This document shows positions 52,701 through 59,539 of a stretch of 64,000 nt of DNA, one piece after another. The stretch's first letter is position 1; each line of letters starts with the position of its first letter. Source of the DNA: an uncultured Oscillospiraceae bacterium (GTDB lineage: Bacteria > Bacillota > Clostridia > Oscillospirales > Oscillospiraceae); NCBI GenBank assembly GCA_947599925.1, contig CANQFT010000002.1:124001-188000 (forward strand), read 5' to 3'. A model generated the notes under the pieces. It had not been told where the DNA came from. It saw only the letters and a program-made list of their open reading frames with translations, and made no database searches. The position numbers and the translations under genes are program-made.

Positions 52701-53188
52701 GTCGCGCCCTACGCGGGCGCGTGGGTTGAAATTCCGGGGGTGCGGGCGTGTAGACCTTCGCCACCGTCGCGCCCCGTGCGGGCGCGTGGGTTGAAATTTG
52801 TTGCTCTCCAGCACCTTGTAGACGGCTATGGTCGCGCCCCGTGCGGGCGCGTGGGTTGAAATAGATGATGGTACAATTAAGTGCTATTCCAACCCGTCGC
52901 GCCCCGTGCGGGCGCGGGGGTTGAAATCGGAGCCCTGCACCCCCGCCACCGCGCTGTCCAGTCGCGCCCCGTGCGGGCGCGTGGGTTGAAATAGCCCGCT
53001 GTGTACTTACATCAGACTGTCCCCAAGTCGCGCCCCGTGCGGGCGCGTGGGTTGAAATGATTTGTAGGCTATGACTACCGCAAACTCACGTGTCGCGCCC
53101 CGTGCGGGCGCGTGGGTTGAAATCCTCATATCGTTCGCGGACTCCGGTATACCGGAGTCGCGCCCCGTGCGGGCGCGTGGGTTGAAAT
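52701..53188 (+). CRISPR. CRISPR array 2: 8 repeats, 7 spacers
   Basis: Same repeat and orientation as array 1. Starts: 52701 (variant loop TACGC), 52766, 52831, 52896 (T-to-G in the handle), 52961, 53027, 53092, 53157. Spacers 33-34 nt. It is the leader-distal, older half of the array, cut off from array 1 by the 2.6-kb insertion, so expression depends on read-through or an internal promoter. Confidence 0.97.
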
Positions 53189-53196
53189 TGGCCGAT

Positions 53197-53967
53197 ATGT
53201 ACGGCGGGATGAATATCTTTGCCGGGACGGACTGGGAGGGGGAGATGGAGGCCCTGGGTCTGCTGGTGGGGCCCATGACCGATGAGCAGATCGTCAAAAG
53301 CCAGACCGAGCAGGGCGCCGCCCAGCAGACGGGGCCGCCACAGGAGGCAAGGTACTCCCAGGACGACAAGGAGGACAGGGAGACCCAGCGAAAGCTTGCC
53401 GGGAAAGGGTTGCAGAAAGCTGGGCGGCGTGGTATGATAAAGACCACACGGCAGGAATGGCGGCAGATCCAAATCGCCCAGATGCAGAAGTATGCCGGGA
53501 TGGAGGAGAGCGACATCCCGGAGCGAGATTATGTGTTCGCCCATGATCAGTTCTACCTTATCCGCAACCATGGACTGGGTACATTTGATGTTACACTGCG
53601 GCTCGACCCGGCGACAGAACAAATGGCTGTCAATCGAATCATTAGGGGGAATACAAATGAAGATCACGGACAATTCGGCGTTGACGATCGGGAGACTGAT
53701 GGGCAGGATCAAAGCGACGAACGAGGAAGCCGTGGCCGTGGGCCTGACGCTGGGGACGGAGGAGAACACCCAGGAGTTCTTCGCATGGTACAAGAGTCTG
53801 ACGGAGGCCCCGACACCGAGGGCGTGCTTCGAGAAAGCAGTAGAGATTTGGGAGGCCAACGGCCCGTGGCCGGAGGAGACGAACGGGGAAGCCTGACCGA
53901 GCGGGAGACCGGCGGCGGGGAGGAGTTTTCGCGGGAGCCCGATGAAGCCTACGTCCGGGAGCTGCGG
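53197..53967 (+). other. ORF A, copy 2 (unknown phage-like protein)
   Basis: Longer at its 5' end than copy 1: MYGGMNIFAGTDWEGEMEALGLLVGPMTDEQIVKSQTEQGAAQQ..., then the same body (YVFAHDQFYLIRNHGLGTFDV). Conservation with copy 1 is at protein level up to the ORF B start at 53657; beyond that the frame is open but probably not coding. No ribosome binding site near ATG 53197. Likely an internal phage-gene fragment. Confidence 0.45.
53657..53896 (+). CDS. ORF B, copy 2: 79-aa unknown phage-like protein
   Basis: MKITDNSALTIGRLMGRIKATNEEAVAVGLTLGTEENTQEFFAWYKSL... with AGGGGG upstream. Same length as copy 1 and similar throughout. Sits wholly inside the giant spacer. Confidence 0.6.
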   Translation: MKITDNSALTIGRLMGRIKATNEEAVAVGLTLGTEENTQEFFAWYKSLTEAPTPRACFEKAVEIWEANGPWPEETNGEA

Positions 53968-53999
53968 GTCGCGCCCTACGCGGGCGTGGGGGTTGAAAT
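53968..53999 (+). CRISPR. Terminal variant CRISPR repeat
   Basis: Last recognisable repeat of the locus, with changes in loop, stem and handle, as expected of a decayed leader-distal end. Confidence 0.9.
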
Positions 54000-54033
54000 T
54001 GGATGGCGACGGCCTGGGCGCTGTCCGAGCGGG

Positions 54034-54112
54034 CCACGCCTTCTACGGCTGAGCGGCAAAAAGCAAGAGCCATTGGCAGCAGATCTGCTCCCAATGGCTC
54101 TTTTTTCGCGCT
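54034..54112 (+). repeat. Right 79-bp direct repeat (att-like)
   Basis: 76 of 79 bases match 40282-40360 (the last sleB-like codons, stop and terminator). It lies 19 nt beyond the stop of the large serine recombinase gene, the classic att-next-to-integrase layout. Confidence 0.9.
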
Positions 54113-54131
54113 GTTTCAGCTGGAGGGCAGC

Positions 54132-55880
54132 TTACTTCAGGCCGTTCTCGTAGGCCTCGATCATCTTCTTGAACGTGTGACCCGTAGGATTTGAGGGGGC
54201 TGGAACCCCTGCGGCCACTAGGTTTTCGTCTGGTCGCGGGTCAGGGGGCGTGATGTGTCCCGTGCGGCGCGCGAGCTTCTGGAGGAATTTTTGAGTGCTC
54301 TCGCCGGTGAGGATGCGGATGTCCAGACGGAGGGAGCCGTCCTCCTCCGGGGTGACGAAGATCTTGTCGATATACCGATCCACGAACTCCTTGGTGACGA
54401 TCCCCTGGGCGGCGTCCCGCTGGGCCTCCCGGAGCACCCGGCGGATGGCGTCGATGTGCTGTTTGAACTCCTGGTCGGAGTGTTGGCTCTCCTCCAGCTC
54501 GTAGATCTCCCGCTCGGCTTCCGCGATCTCCGCGTCGCAGTCCCGGTTCATGGAGAGGAAGTCCCGGTCGGTGATCTTCCCCTCGATGTTGTAGGTGAGT
54601 AGCTTGCCCTTTTTCCGCTGGGCCAGGTCGATCTGCCCCCGCAGGGCCTCGATCCGCGGCCCCACATCCTCCTCCCTCGCCTGGGCGGTGTAGAGCGCCA
54701 CATACTCCTCCAGGTAGGTCTCCGCGTCCCCCTTTGTCTCGCGGAACACGTCCAGCAGGAGCGGCTTCAGCTCCTCCTCGTAGATGGCGAAGGAGGGGCA
54801 GGACTCCGCCCCGTTCTTGATTTTCCCGGAGCAGACCCACTTGCTGTTCTTGCGGCCCAGCCGGTCTACGCTGTCCCGCCGGTAGTAGGCGGCGCCGCAG
54901 TGGGTGCAGTAGAGCTTGCCGGTGAGCAGATTGCCGTGGTTGCAGATGCCCTGGCGGGCCTTCACATCCTCGCTGCGCTTCTTCAGGACCTTGTTGGCCT
55001 TGTCCCAAAGCTCCTCGGTGACGATGGCGGGGACGATCTGCCCCGTCTCGTCCTTAAACATCACCCACTCCTCCGGAGGGAGGAACTTCTGCTTCTTGGT
55101 GAAGAAGTCCATGACCTTGACCTTGTTGCCCACGTAGTAGCCCTTGTATTTGGGGTTGCTGATCATCCCGGACATGGTGGTGTGGGCGATCTTCTTGCCG
55201 TTGTGGTTGTGGTAGCCCTTCTCCCAGAACAGCGTCTCGATCTGCTTCATGGAGTACCGCCCGGTGGCGTAGAGCTCAAACAGCTCCCGCACCATGGGGG
55301 CCTCCGCCTCGTCGATGATCAGCCGCCCACCGTCCTTGCGGTAGCCAAAGATGCGGCTGTTGCCCAACACCACTCCCTTCTTGATGGCCTGGGCGTGGCC
55401 GAACTTCACCCGGCTGGACAGCTTCCGCAGCTCATCTTGGGCGATGCCCGACATGATGGTGAGGCGAAGCTCGCTGTCCTCGTCCAGGGTGTTGATGACG
55501 TCGTTCTGAAAGAGGACGCCCACCCCGGCGTTCAACAGCTCCCGGGTGTACTGGATGGAGTCCAGGGTGTTCCGGGCGAACCGGGTGATCTCCTTGGTAA
55601 TAATGAAGTCGAACTTCCCCGCCTTGCCGTCCTCCACCATGCGGTGGAAGCTCTCCCGCTTCTTCGTGGTGGCGGCGGACAGCCCCTCGTCGATGTACCC
55701 CTCCACATAGGTCCAGTGGGGGTTCTTCTTGATGAAGTCGCTGTAATAGCTGATCTGATTTTCCAGGGAGTTGAGTTGCTCGTCCTTCTCGCTGGACACC
55801 CGGGCGTAAAAGGTCACCCGCATGGGCAAATCGTAGACCGAGCGCGTCCGCAGTTGCTGCCTGGCAGTGTGAATGTCCAT
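54132..55880 (-). CDS. Large serine recombinase (site-specific integrase)
   Basis: 582 aa. Resolvase catalytic domain: RVTFYARVSSEKDEQLNSLENQISYY with the nucleophilic serine, YIDEGLSAATTKKRESFHRMVEDGKAGKFDFIITKEITRFARNTLD. Recombinase domain: FGYRKDGGRLIIDEAEAPMVRELFELYATG. Zinc ribbon: CTHCGAAYYRR...WVCSGKIKNGAESCPSF. The C-terminal coiled coil contains ELEESQHSDQEFKQHID. It integrates and excises mobile elements. ATG 55880 follows GGAGG. Confidence 0.96.
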   Translation of the reverse strand: MDIHTARQQLRTRSVYDLPMRVTFYARVSSEKDEQLNSLENQISYYSDFIKKNPHWTYVEGYIDEGLSAATTKKRESFHRMVEDGKAGKFDFIITKEITRFARNTLDSIQYTRELLNAGVGVLFQNDVINTLDEDSELRLTIMSGIAQDELRKLSSRVKFGHAQAIKKGVVLGNSRIFGYRKDGGRLIIDEAEAPMVRELFELYATGRYSMKQIETLFWEKGYHNHNGKKIAHTTMSGMISNPKYKGYYVGNKVKVMDFFTKKQKFLPPEEWVMFKDETGQIVPAIVTEELWDKANKVLKKRSEDVKARQGICNHGNLLTGKLYCTHCGAAYYRRDSVDRLGRKNSKWVCSGKIKNGAESCPSFAIYEEELKPLLLDVFRETKGDAETYLEEYVALYTAQAREEDVGPRIEALRGQIDLAQRKKGKLLTYNIEGKITDRDFLSMNRDCDAEIAEAEREIYELEESQHSDQEFKQHIDAIRRVLREAQRDAAQGIVTKEFVDRYIDKIFVTPEEDGSLRLDIRILTGESTQKFLQKLARRTGHITPPDPRPDENLVAAGVPAPSNPTGHTFKKMIEAYENGLK

Positions 55881-55920
55881 GGCATTTCCTCCAAAAGTTC
55901 GTTGTATCATGTTTATATTG

Positions 55921-55948
55921 ATTATATCAAGACGATGCGAAAAGTCAA
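55921..55948 (-). promoter_or_regulatory. Serine recombinase promoter
   Basis: Minus strand TTGACT (55948-55943), 16 nt, TATAAT (55926-55921). Confidence 0.75.
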
Positions 55949-56020
55949 GACAAACCGGCCCGGACAAGCGATGCAAAAAATGTCGAAAAAAGTAGAATTT
56001 TTGCACTCAAATGCAAAAAC

Positions 56021-56049
56021 TTGATTTTTGAACTTGCCTGTGCTATACT
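56021..56049 (+). promoter_or_regulatory. Promoter of the AAA/DUF4143 gene
   Basis: TTGATT (56021-56026), 17 nt, TATACT (56044-56049), 24 nt before ATG 56073. Confidence 0.75.
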
Positions 56050-56072
56050 CCCCTGTAAGGGAGGGGATGACG

Positions 56073-57392
56073 ATGGCAGAAGATCGGCCGCTCAAGCGGC
56101 GGGATCAATATCTCAATAAGCTGATCGCTTTTCAGGATACCGAGCCGGTGAAGGTCGTGACCGGGATCCGCCGGTGCGGAAAGTCCAGCCTGCTTAAGCT
56201 GATGGAGGCCCATCTGCGGACCGAGGGCGTCCCGGAGGAGCAGATCCTTGCCATGAATTTTGAGTCTCACGACTTTAAGGACATGACGGCGGATGATTTC
56301 TATTCCTATGTGAAAGAGCGGGTCATTCCCGGCCGGCGGATGTATCTCTTTTTTGACGAGGTACAGCGCGTCCCCCGGTGGGAGGACACGGTCAATTCCT
56401 TCCGGGTAGACTTCAACTGCGACATCTATATTACCGGCTCCAACGCCTACCTGCTCTCCTCGGAGTATTCCACCTATCTGTCCGGCCGGTGCGTGGAGAT
56501 CAAGATGCTCCCTCTCTCCTTTCGGGAATTCCTCTATTTCCACGGCTTCCGGCTGGAGGAGAGCAAAAGCGCCCTGGGCGGCACCCGATGGCAGGGAGTA
56601 GATGAAGCGGGAACGCGCTACGACCTACGGGATCTGTTTGATGCCTATATGCGCTTTGGCGGTATGCCGGGGATCGCCGACGTGGGGCTTGACCAGGAAA
56701 AGGCGCTGGTCCTGCTGGACGGCATCTATTCCACCGTCATTGTCCGGGATATTCTGGAACGGGAGAACCGCCGGGGACAGAAACGGATCACCGACCCTCT
56801 GCTCCTTCGGAAAATCGTCCTCTTTCTGGCGGATAACATCGGGAACAATGTCTCGGTGTCCTCCATCGGGAATACCTTGGTCAACGAGGGGCTCCTGGAG
56901 CACGGAGGCCGAAAAAACGCCCCCAGCGCCCACACGGTCCAGGCCTATGTGAACGCCTTGTTGGAGGCATTTTTCTTCTACGACATCCGGCGCTTTGACA
57001 TCAAGGGGAAGGAGTATCTCCGCACCCTTGGCAAATACTATATCGTGGATATTGGCCTGCGTAATTACCTGCTGGGTTTTCGTGACCGGGACAGCGGCCA
57101 CGCCTTGGAAAATGTGGTCTACTTTGAACTGCTGCGCCGGGGCTATGACGTGGCCATCGGCAAGGTGGACAACTCCGAGGTGGATTTTATCGCCACCAGG
57201 GCGGAGGGCAAGCTCTATGTTCAGGTGACCGAGTCCATGCTGGGAGAGGATACCCGCCGCCGGGAGCTGGCCCCCCTGCAAAAAATCGGCGACAACTACG
57301 AGAAGATCATCCTGTCTCTGGACAGAGGCTTAGAGGAGTCCTACGAGGGGATCCGGGTCCTCTCCCTCGTGGACTGGCTTCTGCGGGAGTAA
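56073..57392 (+). CDS. AAA-14/DUF4143 ATPase
   Basis: 439 aa. Walker A TGIRRCGKSSLL, Walker B YLFFDEVQRVPRWED, sensor ITGSNAYLLSSEYSTYLSGR, then the C-terminal nuclease-like DUF4143 domain (YYIVDIGLRNYLLG, ALENVVYFELLRRGYDVAIGKVDNSEVDFIA). ExD-like residues there recall PD-(D/E)XK folds. Widespread in mobile islands of anaerobes; proposed roles in stress or defense, none proven. ATG 56073 has the better spacing to GGGAGGGG; 56067 is the alternative. Confidence 0.88.
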   Translation: MAEDRPLKRRDQYLNKLIAFQDTEPVKVVTGIRRCGKSSLLKLMEAHLRTEGVPEEQILAMNFESHDFKDMTADDFYSYVKERVIPGRRMYLFFDEVQRVPRWEDTVNSFRVDFNCDIYITGSNAYLLSSEYSTYLSGRCVEIKMLPLSFREFLYFHGFRLEESKSALGGTRWQGVDEAGTRYDLRDLFDAYMRFGGMPGIADVGLDQEKALVLLDGIYSTVIVRDILERENRRGQKRITDPLLLRKIVLFLADNIGNNVSVSSIGNTLVNEGLLEHGGRKNAPSAHTVQAYVNALLEAFFFYDIRRFDIKGKEYLRTLGKYYIVDIGLRNYLLGFRDRDSGHALENVVYFELLRRGYDVAIGKVDNSEVDFIATRAEGKLYVQVTESMLGEDTRRRELAPLQKIGDNYEKIILSLDRGLEESYEGIRVLSLVDWLLRE

Positions 57393-57396
57393 GCAA

Positions 57397-57436
57397 AAAG
57401 GCGGGGGGAGCCGCAAGTGCGACTCCCCCCGCCTGT
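57397..57436. terminator. Hairpin between convergent AAA and SHOCT-like genes
   Basis: AGGCGGGGGGAG and CTCCCCCCGCCT stem, with only a weak T tract; probably serves both strands. Confidence 0.65.
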
Positions 57437-57441
57437 CCCTC

Positions 57442-57603
57442 TCACAACATCCCGCGCCTGTCGATCGCCAGTCGCATCCTGCGCCACTCCTTCTCGGTAA
57501 TGACGCCTCGCTTCCGTAGGTAGTCGTTATAATAATGCAGCCAAACCTCCCGGGCAAGACGCTCCGGCGCAGGCTTGGCTGTTTCCGCTTTTGGCAAAGG
57601 CAT
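57442..57603 (-). CDS. Small SHOCT-like protein of the mobilization region
   Basis: 53 aa: MPLPKAETAKPAPERLAREVWLHYYNDYLRKRGVITEKEWRRMRLAIDRRGML. The end resembles a SHOCT-type short helical domain (L-x-x-x-G-x-I-T-E-x-E). ATG 57603 follows GGAGGG directly; the tracked longer ORF lacks a signal. Lies downstream of the relaxase on the same strand. Function unknown. Confidence 0.6.
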   Translation of the reverse strand: MPLPKAETAKPAPERLAREVWLHYYNDYLRKRGVITEKEWRRMRLAIDRRGML

Positions 57604-57664
57604 TCCCTCCTTTGCTGTAGTTATTCCCAGTTTTCCGGGTCCATAGTCAATAAGGCATCCCCCC

Positions 57665-58972
57665 TTACATGATCTGCCGGTTGTAAACGACTTCCTCATG
57701 GTCGTCCGGCCTGTGGCCTTGGGCGATTTTCTTGGATCGTTCTTTGGCGAGGGTTTTGCGGTCGCTGTGGCCGGTCACGGGAGCAGGACCAGGAGCGGCT
57801 TCAGCAGATCGTTCCAGACGGTGACCGAGGCGTATAAGAGGATCCCCGACACCGCTAAGACCATCAGCGTGAGGGCTGCTCCTTTGCGTGTGACCGTGGG
57901 CAGCTCCGGCAGATGGATCCTGGGCAGACGCAAACGCCGCCGCTCTTTCTTGCTCCCAGCCTGTTCGATACTCGCCTGTATCCTGGAGAGCTGTCTCGTC
58001 ATCTCCGCCGCCTGTTCCTTCGTGGCATAGATGATCGGCGTTGACAGGATTTGTTCCAGCAGGTGGTTCTGCGCCGCTGTCGCACGGTACAGGGCGTTGA
58101 GCTTGCTCAGTAACTCCGCCCACTGTTCCTCTGTCGGACAGGCCGCCAGGGACGGCGGCTCTGTGGGCAAGTTCCTCCGCTTCAACTCCTCGTTGGATAA
58201 TTTGTTCTCGGATGCGGAACTCACGTTCCATGACCTCCTTTCGGTATTTGTTCTCGTGCAGTCGGTCGTCCCGGCACTTTTTTCCCTTGGGCGTGGTGTA
58301 GGTGATGTGCTTCCGCGCGTCCTCCCACCGCACCTGGTAGCCCCGCCGCTCCATCTCTCGGAGGAACTCGGCCCGTGTTCTGGCCGTCCTCATGCACAGG
58401 TCGATGGTATTGATGAGCCGAAACTTCCAACTCTCGCCACGGACCGCAGAGCGGTATTCGCCGGGACGCATCTTCTTTTCCTGGGCGTACTTCTTGGGTG
58501 GCTCCAGCACCGTCAGGCCGTGGGCGGCGCAGATCTCGTCGCTGATCTGCCGTTGCCGCGGGAGGTCTGCGGCGTTCTGGTGGAGCTTGCGGCCTGTGGC
58601 GTAGCTCACGCTGTTGACGATGAGGTGGCTGTGGAGGTGGTCGGCGTCCACATGAGTGGCGACCACCACCTCGAAGTCGGGGAACAGACGCCGGGCCAGT
58701 TCCAGCCCGATGGCGTGGACTTCCTCCGAGGTCACGTCCTCCTCCGGGTGAAAGGACTGGACGAACTGGTAGAACATTCTGCCGTCGGTTTTGTTGTGCC
58801 GCCGCTTGGTGGTTATCATCTCGTCATAGGCAGACTGGGCCACGCAGTTCCAGCCGGTGACCAGCCGGCGGCCCTCCCACAGGGTCTTGCCCTTTCGCTT
58901 AATGTAGTTCAGGACGCCGCGCATAGCCCCGCCGGACTGTGTGGCGTTTTTGATCGCGGTGAAGGTCGCCAT
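57665..58972 (-). CDS. Relaxase/mobilization nuclease (MobA/VirD2-like)
   Basis: 435 aa. It nicks the element's oriT to start conjugal transfer. N-terminal catalytic domain: ATFTAIKNATQSGGAMRGVLNYIKR, and the histidine triad HVDADHLHSHLIVNS that binds the metal. The region after about residue 250 is low-complexity and shares its DNA with a second gene in another frame; the end AKERSKKIAQGHRPDDHEE looks conserved again. ATG directly follows the mobC stop. Confidence 0.92.
   Translation of the reverse strand: MATFTAIKNATQSGGAMRGVLNYIKRKGKTLWEGRRLVTGWNCVAQSAYDEMITTKRRHNKTDGRMFYQFVQSFHPEEDVTSEEVHAIGLELARRLFPDFEVVVATHVDADHLHSHLIVNSVSYATGRKLHQNAADLPRQRQISDEICAAHGLTVLEPPKKYAQEKKMRPGEYRSAVRGESWKFRLINTIDLCMRTARTRAEFLREMERRGYQVRWEDARKHITYTTPKGKKCRDDRLHENKYRKEVMEREFRIREQIIQRGVEAEELAHRAAVPGGLSDRGTVGGVTEQAQRPVPCDSGAEPPAGTNPVNADHLCHEGTGGGDDETALQDTGEYRTGWEQERAAAFASAQDPSAGAAHGHTQRSSPHADGLSGVGDPLIRLGHRLERSAEAAPGPAPVTGHSDRKTLAKERSKKIAQGHRPDDHEEVVYNRQIM
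57775..58224 (-). CDS. Membrane protein nested inside the relaxase gene
   Basis: 149 aa in a different frame on the same strand, wholly within the relaxase ORF. GTG 58224 is preceded by a full AAGGAGG at good spacing. N-terminal helical/coiled-coil part (EEQWAELLSKLNALYRATAAQNHLLEQIL, EQAAEMTRQLSRIQASIEQ), a basic patch and one C-terminal transmembrane helix (ALTLMVLAVSGILLYASVTVW). A mobilization accessory protein, MobB-like in layout, is the likely role. The relaxase's low-complexity tail at this place fits overprinting. Confidence 0.75.
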   Translation of the reverse strand: MSSASENKLSNEELKRRNLPTEPPSLAACPTEEQWAELLSKLNALYRATAAQNHLLEQILSTPIIYATKEQAAEMTRQLSRIQASIEQAGSKKERRRLRLPRIHLPELPTVTRKGAALTLMVLAVSGILLYASVTVWNDLLKPLLVLLP

Positions 58973-59293
58973 CTACGTCACCGCCTTAGTGATCTGACCG
59001 ACCTGCTCACAGAGTTTGGCGTAGCCCTCCACCAAGTCATCCCCGCGGAGGACTTTGAGCTTGCCCATGTTGGCCAGGGTGGTGAGCTGGTTCAGGCTGC
59101 GGCCCTGGGCCTTTAGCTCATGGAGCACCGCGTCCAGGCCATCCACTCGGACGATTTGTTTGCCCAGGCCGCAGATGCAGAGGTACATGGTGAGGGTCAT
59201 CCGCGCGGCGGCGGCCATCTCCCGGAGCGTCTCTTTGGTGCGGGGCGGCATCCGCAGGGTGACGATAGCGGTCTTGATTTTTGCTCTTGGCAT
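58973..59293 (-). CDS. MobC-like relaxosome protein
   Basis: 106 aa. TAIVTLRMPPRTKETLREMAAAARMTLTMYLCICGLG is a ribbon-helix-helix-like DNA-binding start; RSLNQLTTLANMGKLKVLRGDDLVEGYAKLCEQVGQI matches the C-terminal MobC pattern (LNQLA..AN.G). MobC helps the relaxase open oriT DNA. Immediately precedes the relaxase gene, with TAG followed by ATG. Confidence 0.88.
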   Translation of the reverse strand: MPRAKIKTAIVTLRMPPRTKETLREMAAAARMTLTMYLCICGLGKQIVRVDGLDAVLHELKAQGRSLNQLTTLANMGKLKVLRGDDLVEGYAKLCEQVGQITKAVT

Positions 59294-59539
59294 ATTTCTT
59301 CCTCCTGTTCTGTTCTCCCCCCCCGCAGGGGCTGGGGCACGGGGCAGCGCCCCGAAACTGCCTCGGCGTATAGCCAGAGGCTATGCTTGCCCTCGTCAGA
59401 AGAAACCCGCTCCATTCCGTTTCCGCCTTGCGGCGAAAACTCCATATCCGCGAGTTCCTTCTTCCTCTCCCCACAAAGCCTCACGGCTTTGCGGGGGCCC
59501 CGTTGGAGCTTTTCTAAAGGGGGCAACCGGGCAAGGCCT
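59294..59539. other. Candidate oriT region
   Basis: 246 bp without a gene, upstream of mobC. Several inverted repeats: CGGGGC-agc-GCCCCG, GCGTATAGCC/GGCTATGC, CAAAGCC-tcac-GGCTTTG. The position upstream of mobC-relaxase and the stem-loop density fit an origin of transfer; no nic site can be assigned by eye. Confidence 0.5.

Larger units (their letters stand above)
52034..52732 (+). repeat. 699-bp duplicated phage-like cassette plus variant CRISPR repeat, copy 1
   Basis: Base-for-base collinear with 53301-53999 at a constant offset of 1267 bp, with many substitutions but no net indel. The unit spans ORF A, ORF B and ends exactly at the last base of a variant repeat whose loop is TACGC instead of CGTGC. 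Confidence 0.92.
53189..53967 (+). other. 779-bp 'giant spacer' between two repeats
   Basis: The DNA between the repeats at 53157 and 53968 is about 23 times a normal spacer. It encodes a continuous phage-like frame from the first bases after the repeat (MYGGMNIFAGTDWEGEMEALG...), then ORF A and ORF B copy 2. Confidence 0.9.
53301..53999 (+). repeat. 699-bp duplicated cassette plus variant CRISPR repeat, copy 2
   Basis: Counterpart of 52034-52732. Ends with a variant repeat at 53968-53999 (loop TACGC, stem GGGCGTG, handle GGGGTTGAAAT), followed by a spacer-sized 34-nt stretch (54000-54033) that abuts the right att-like repeat. Confidence 0.92.
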
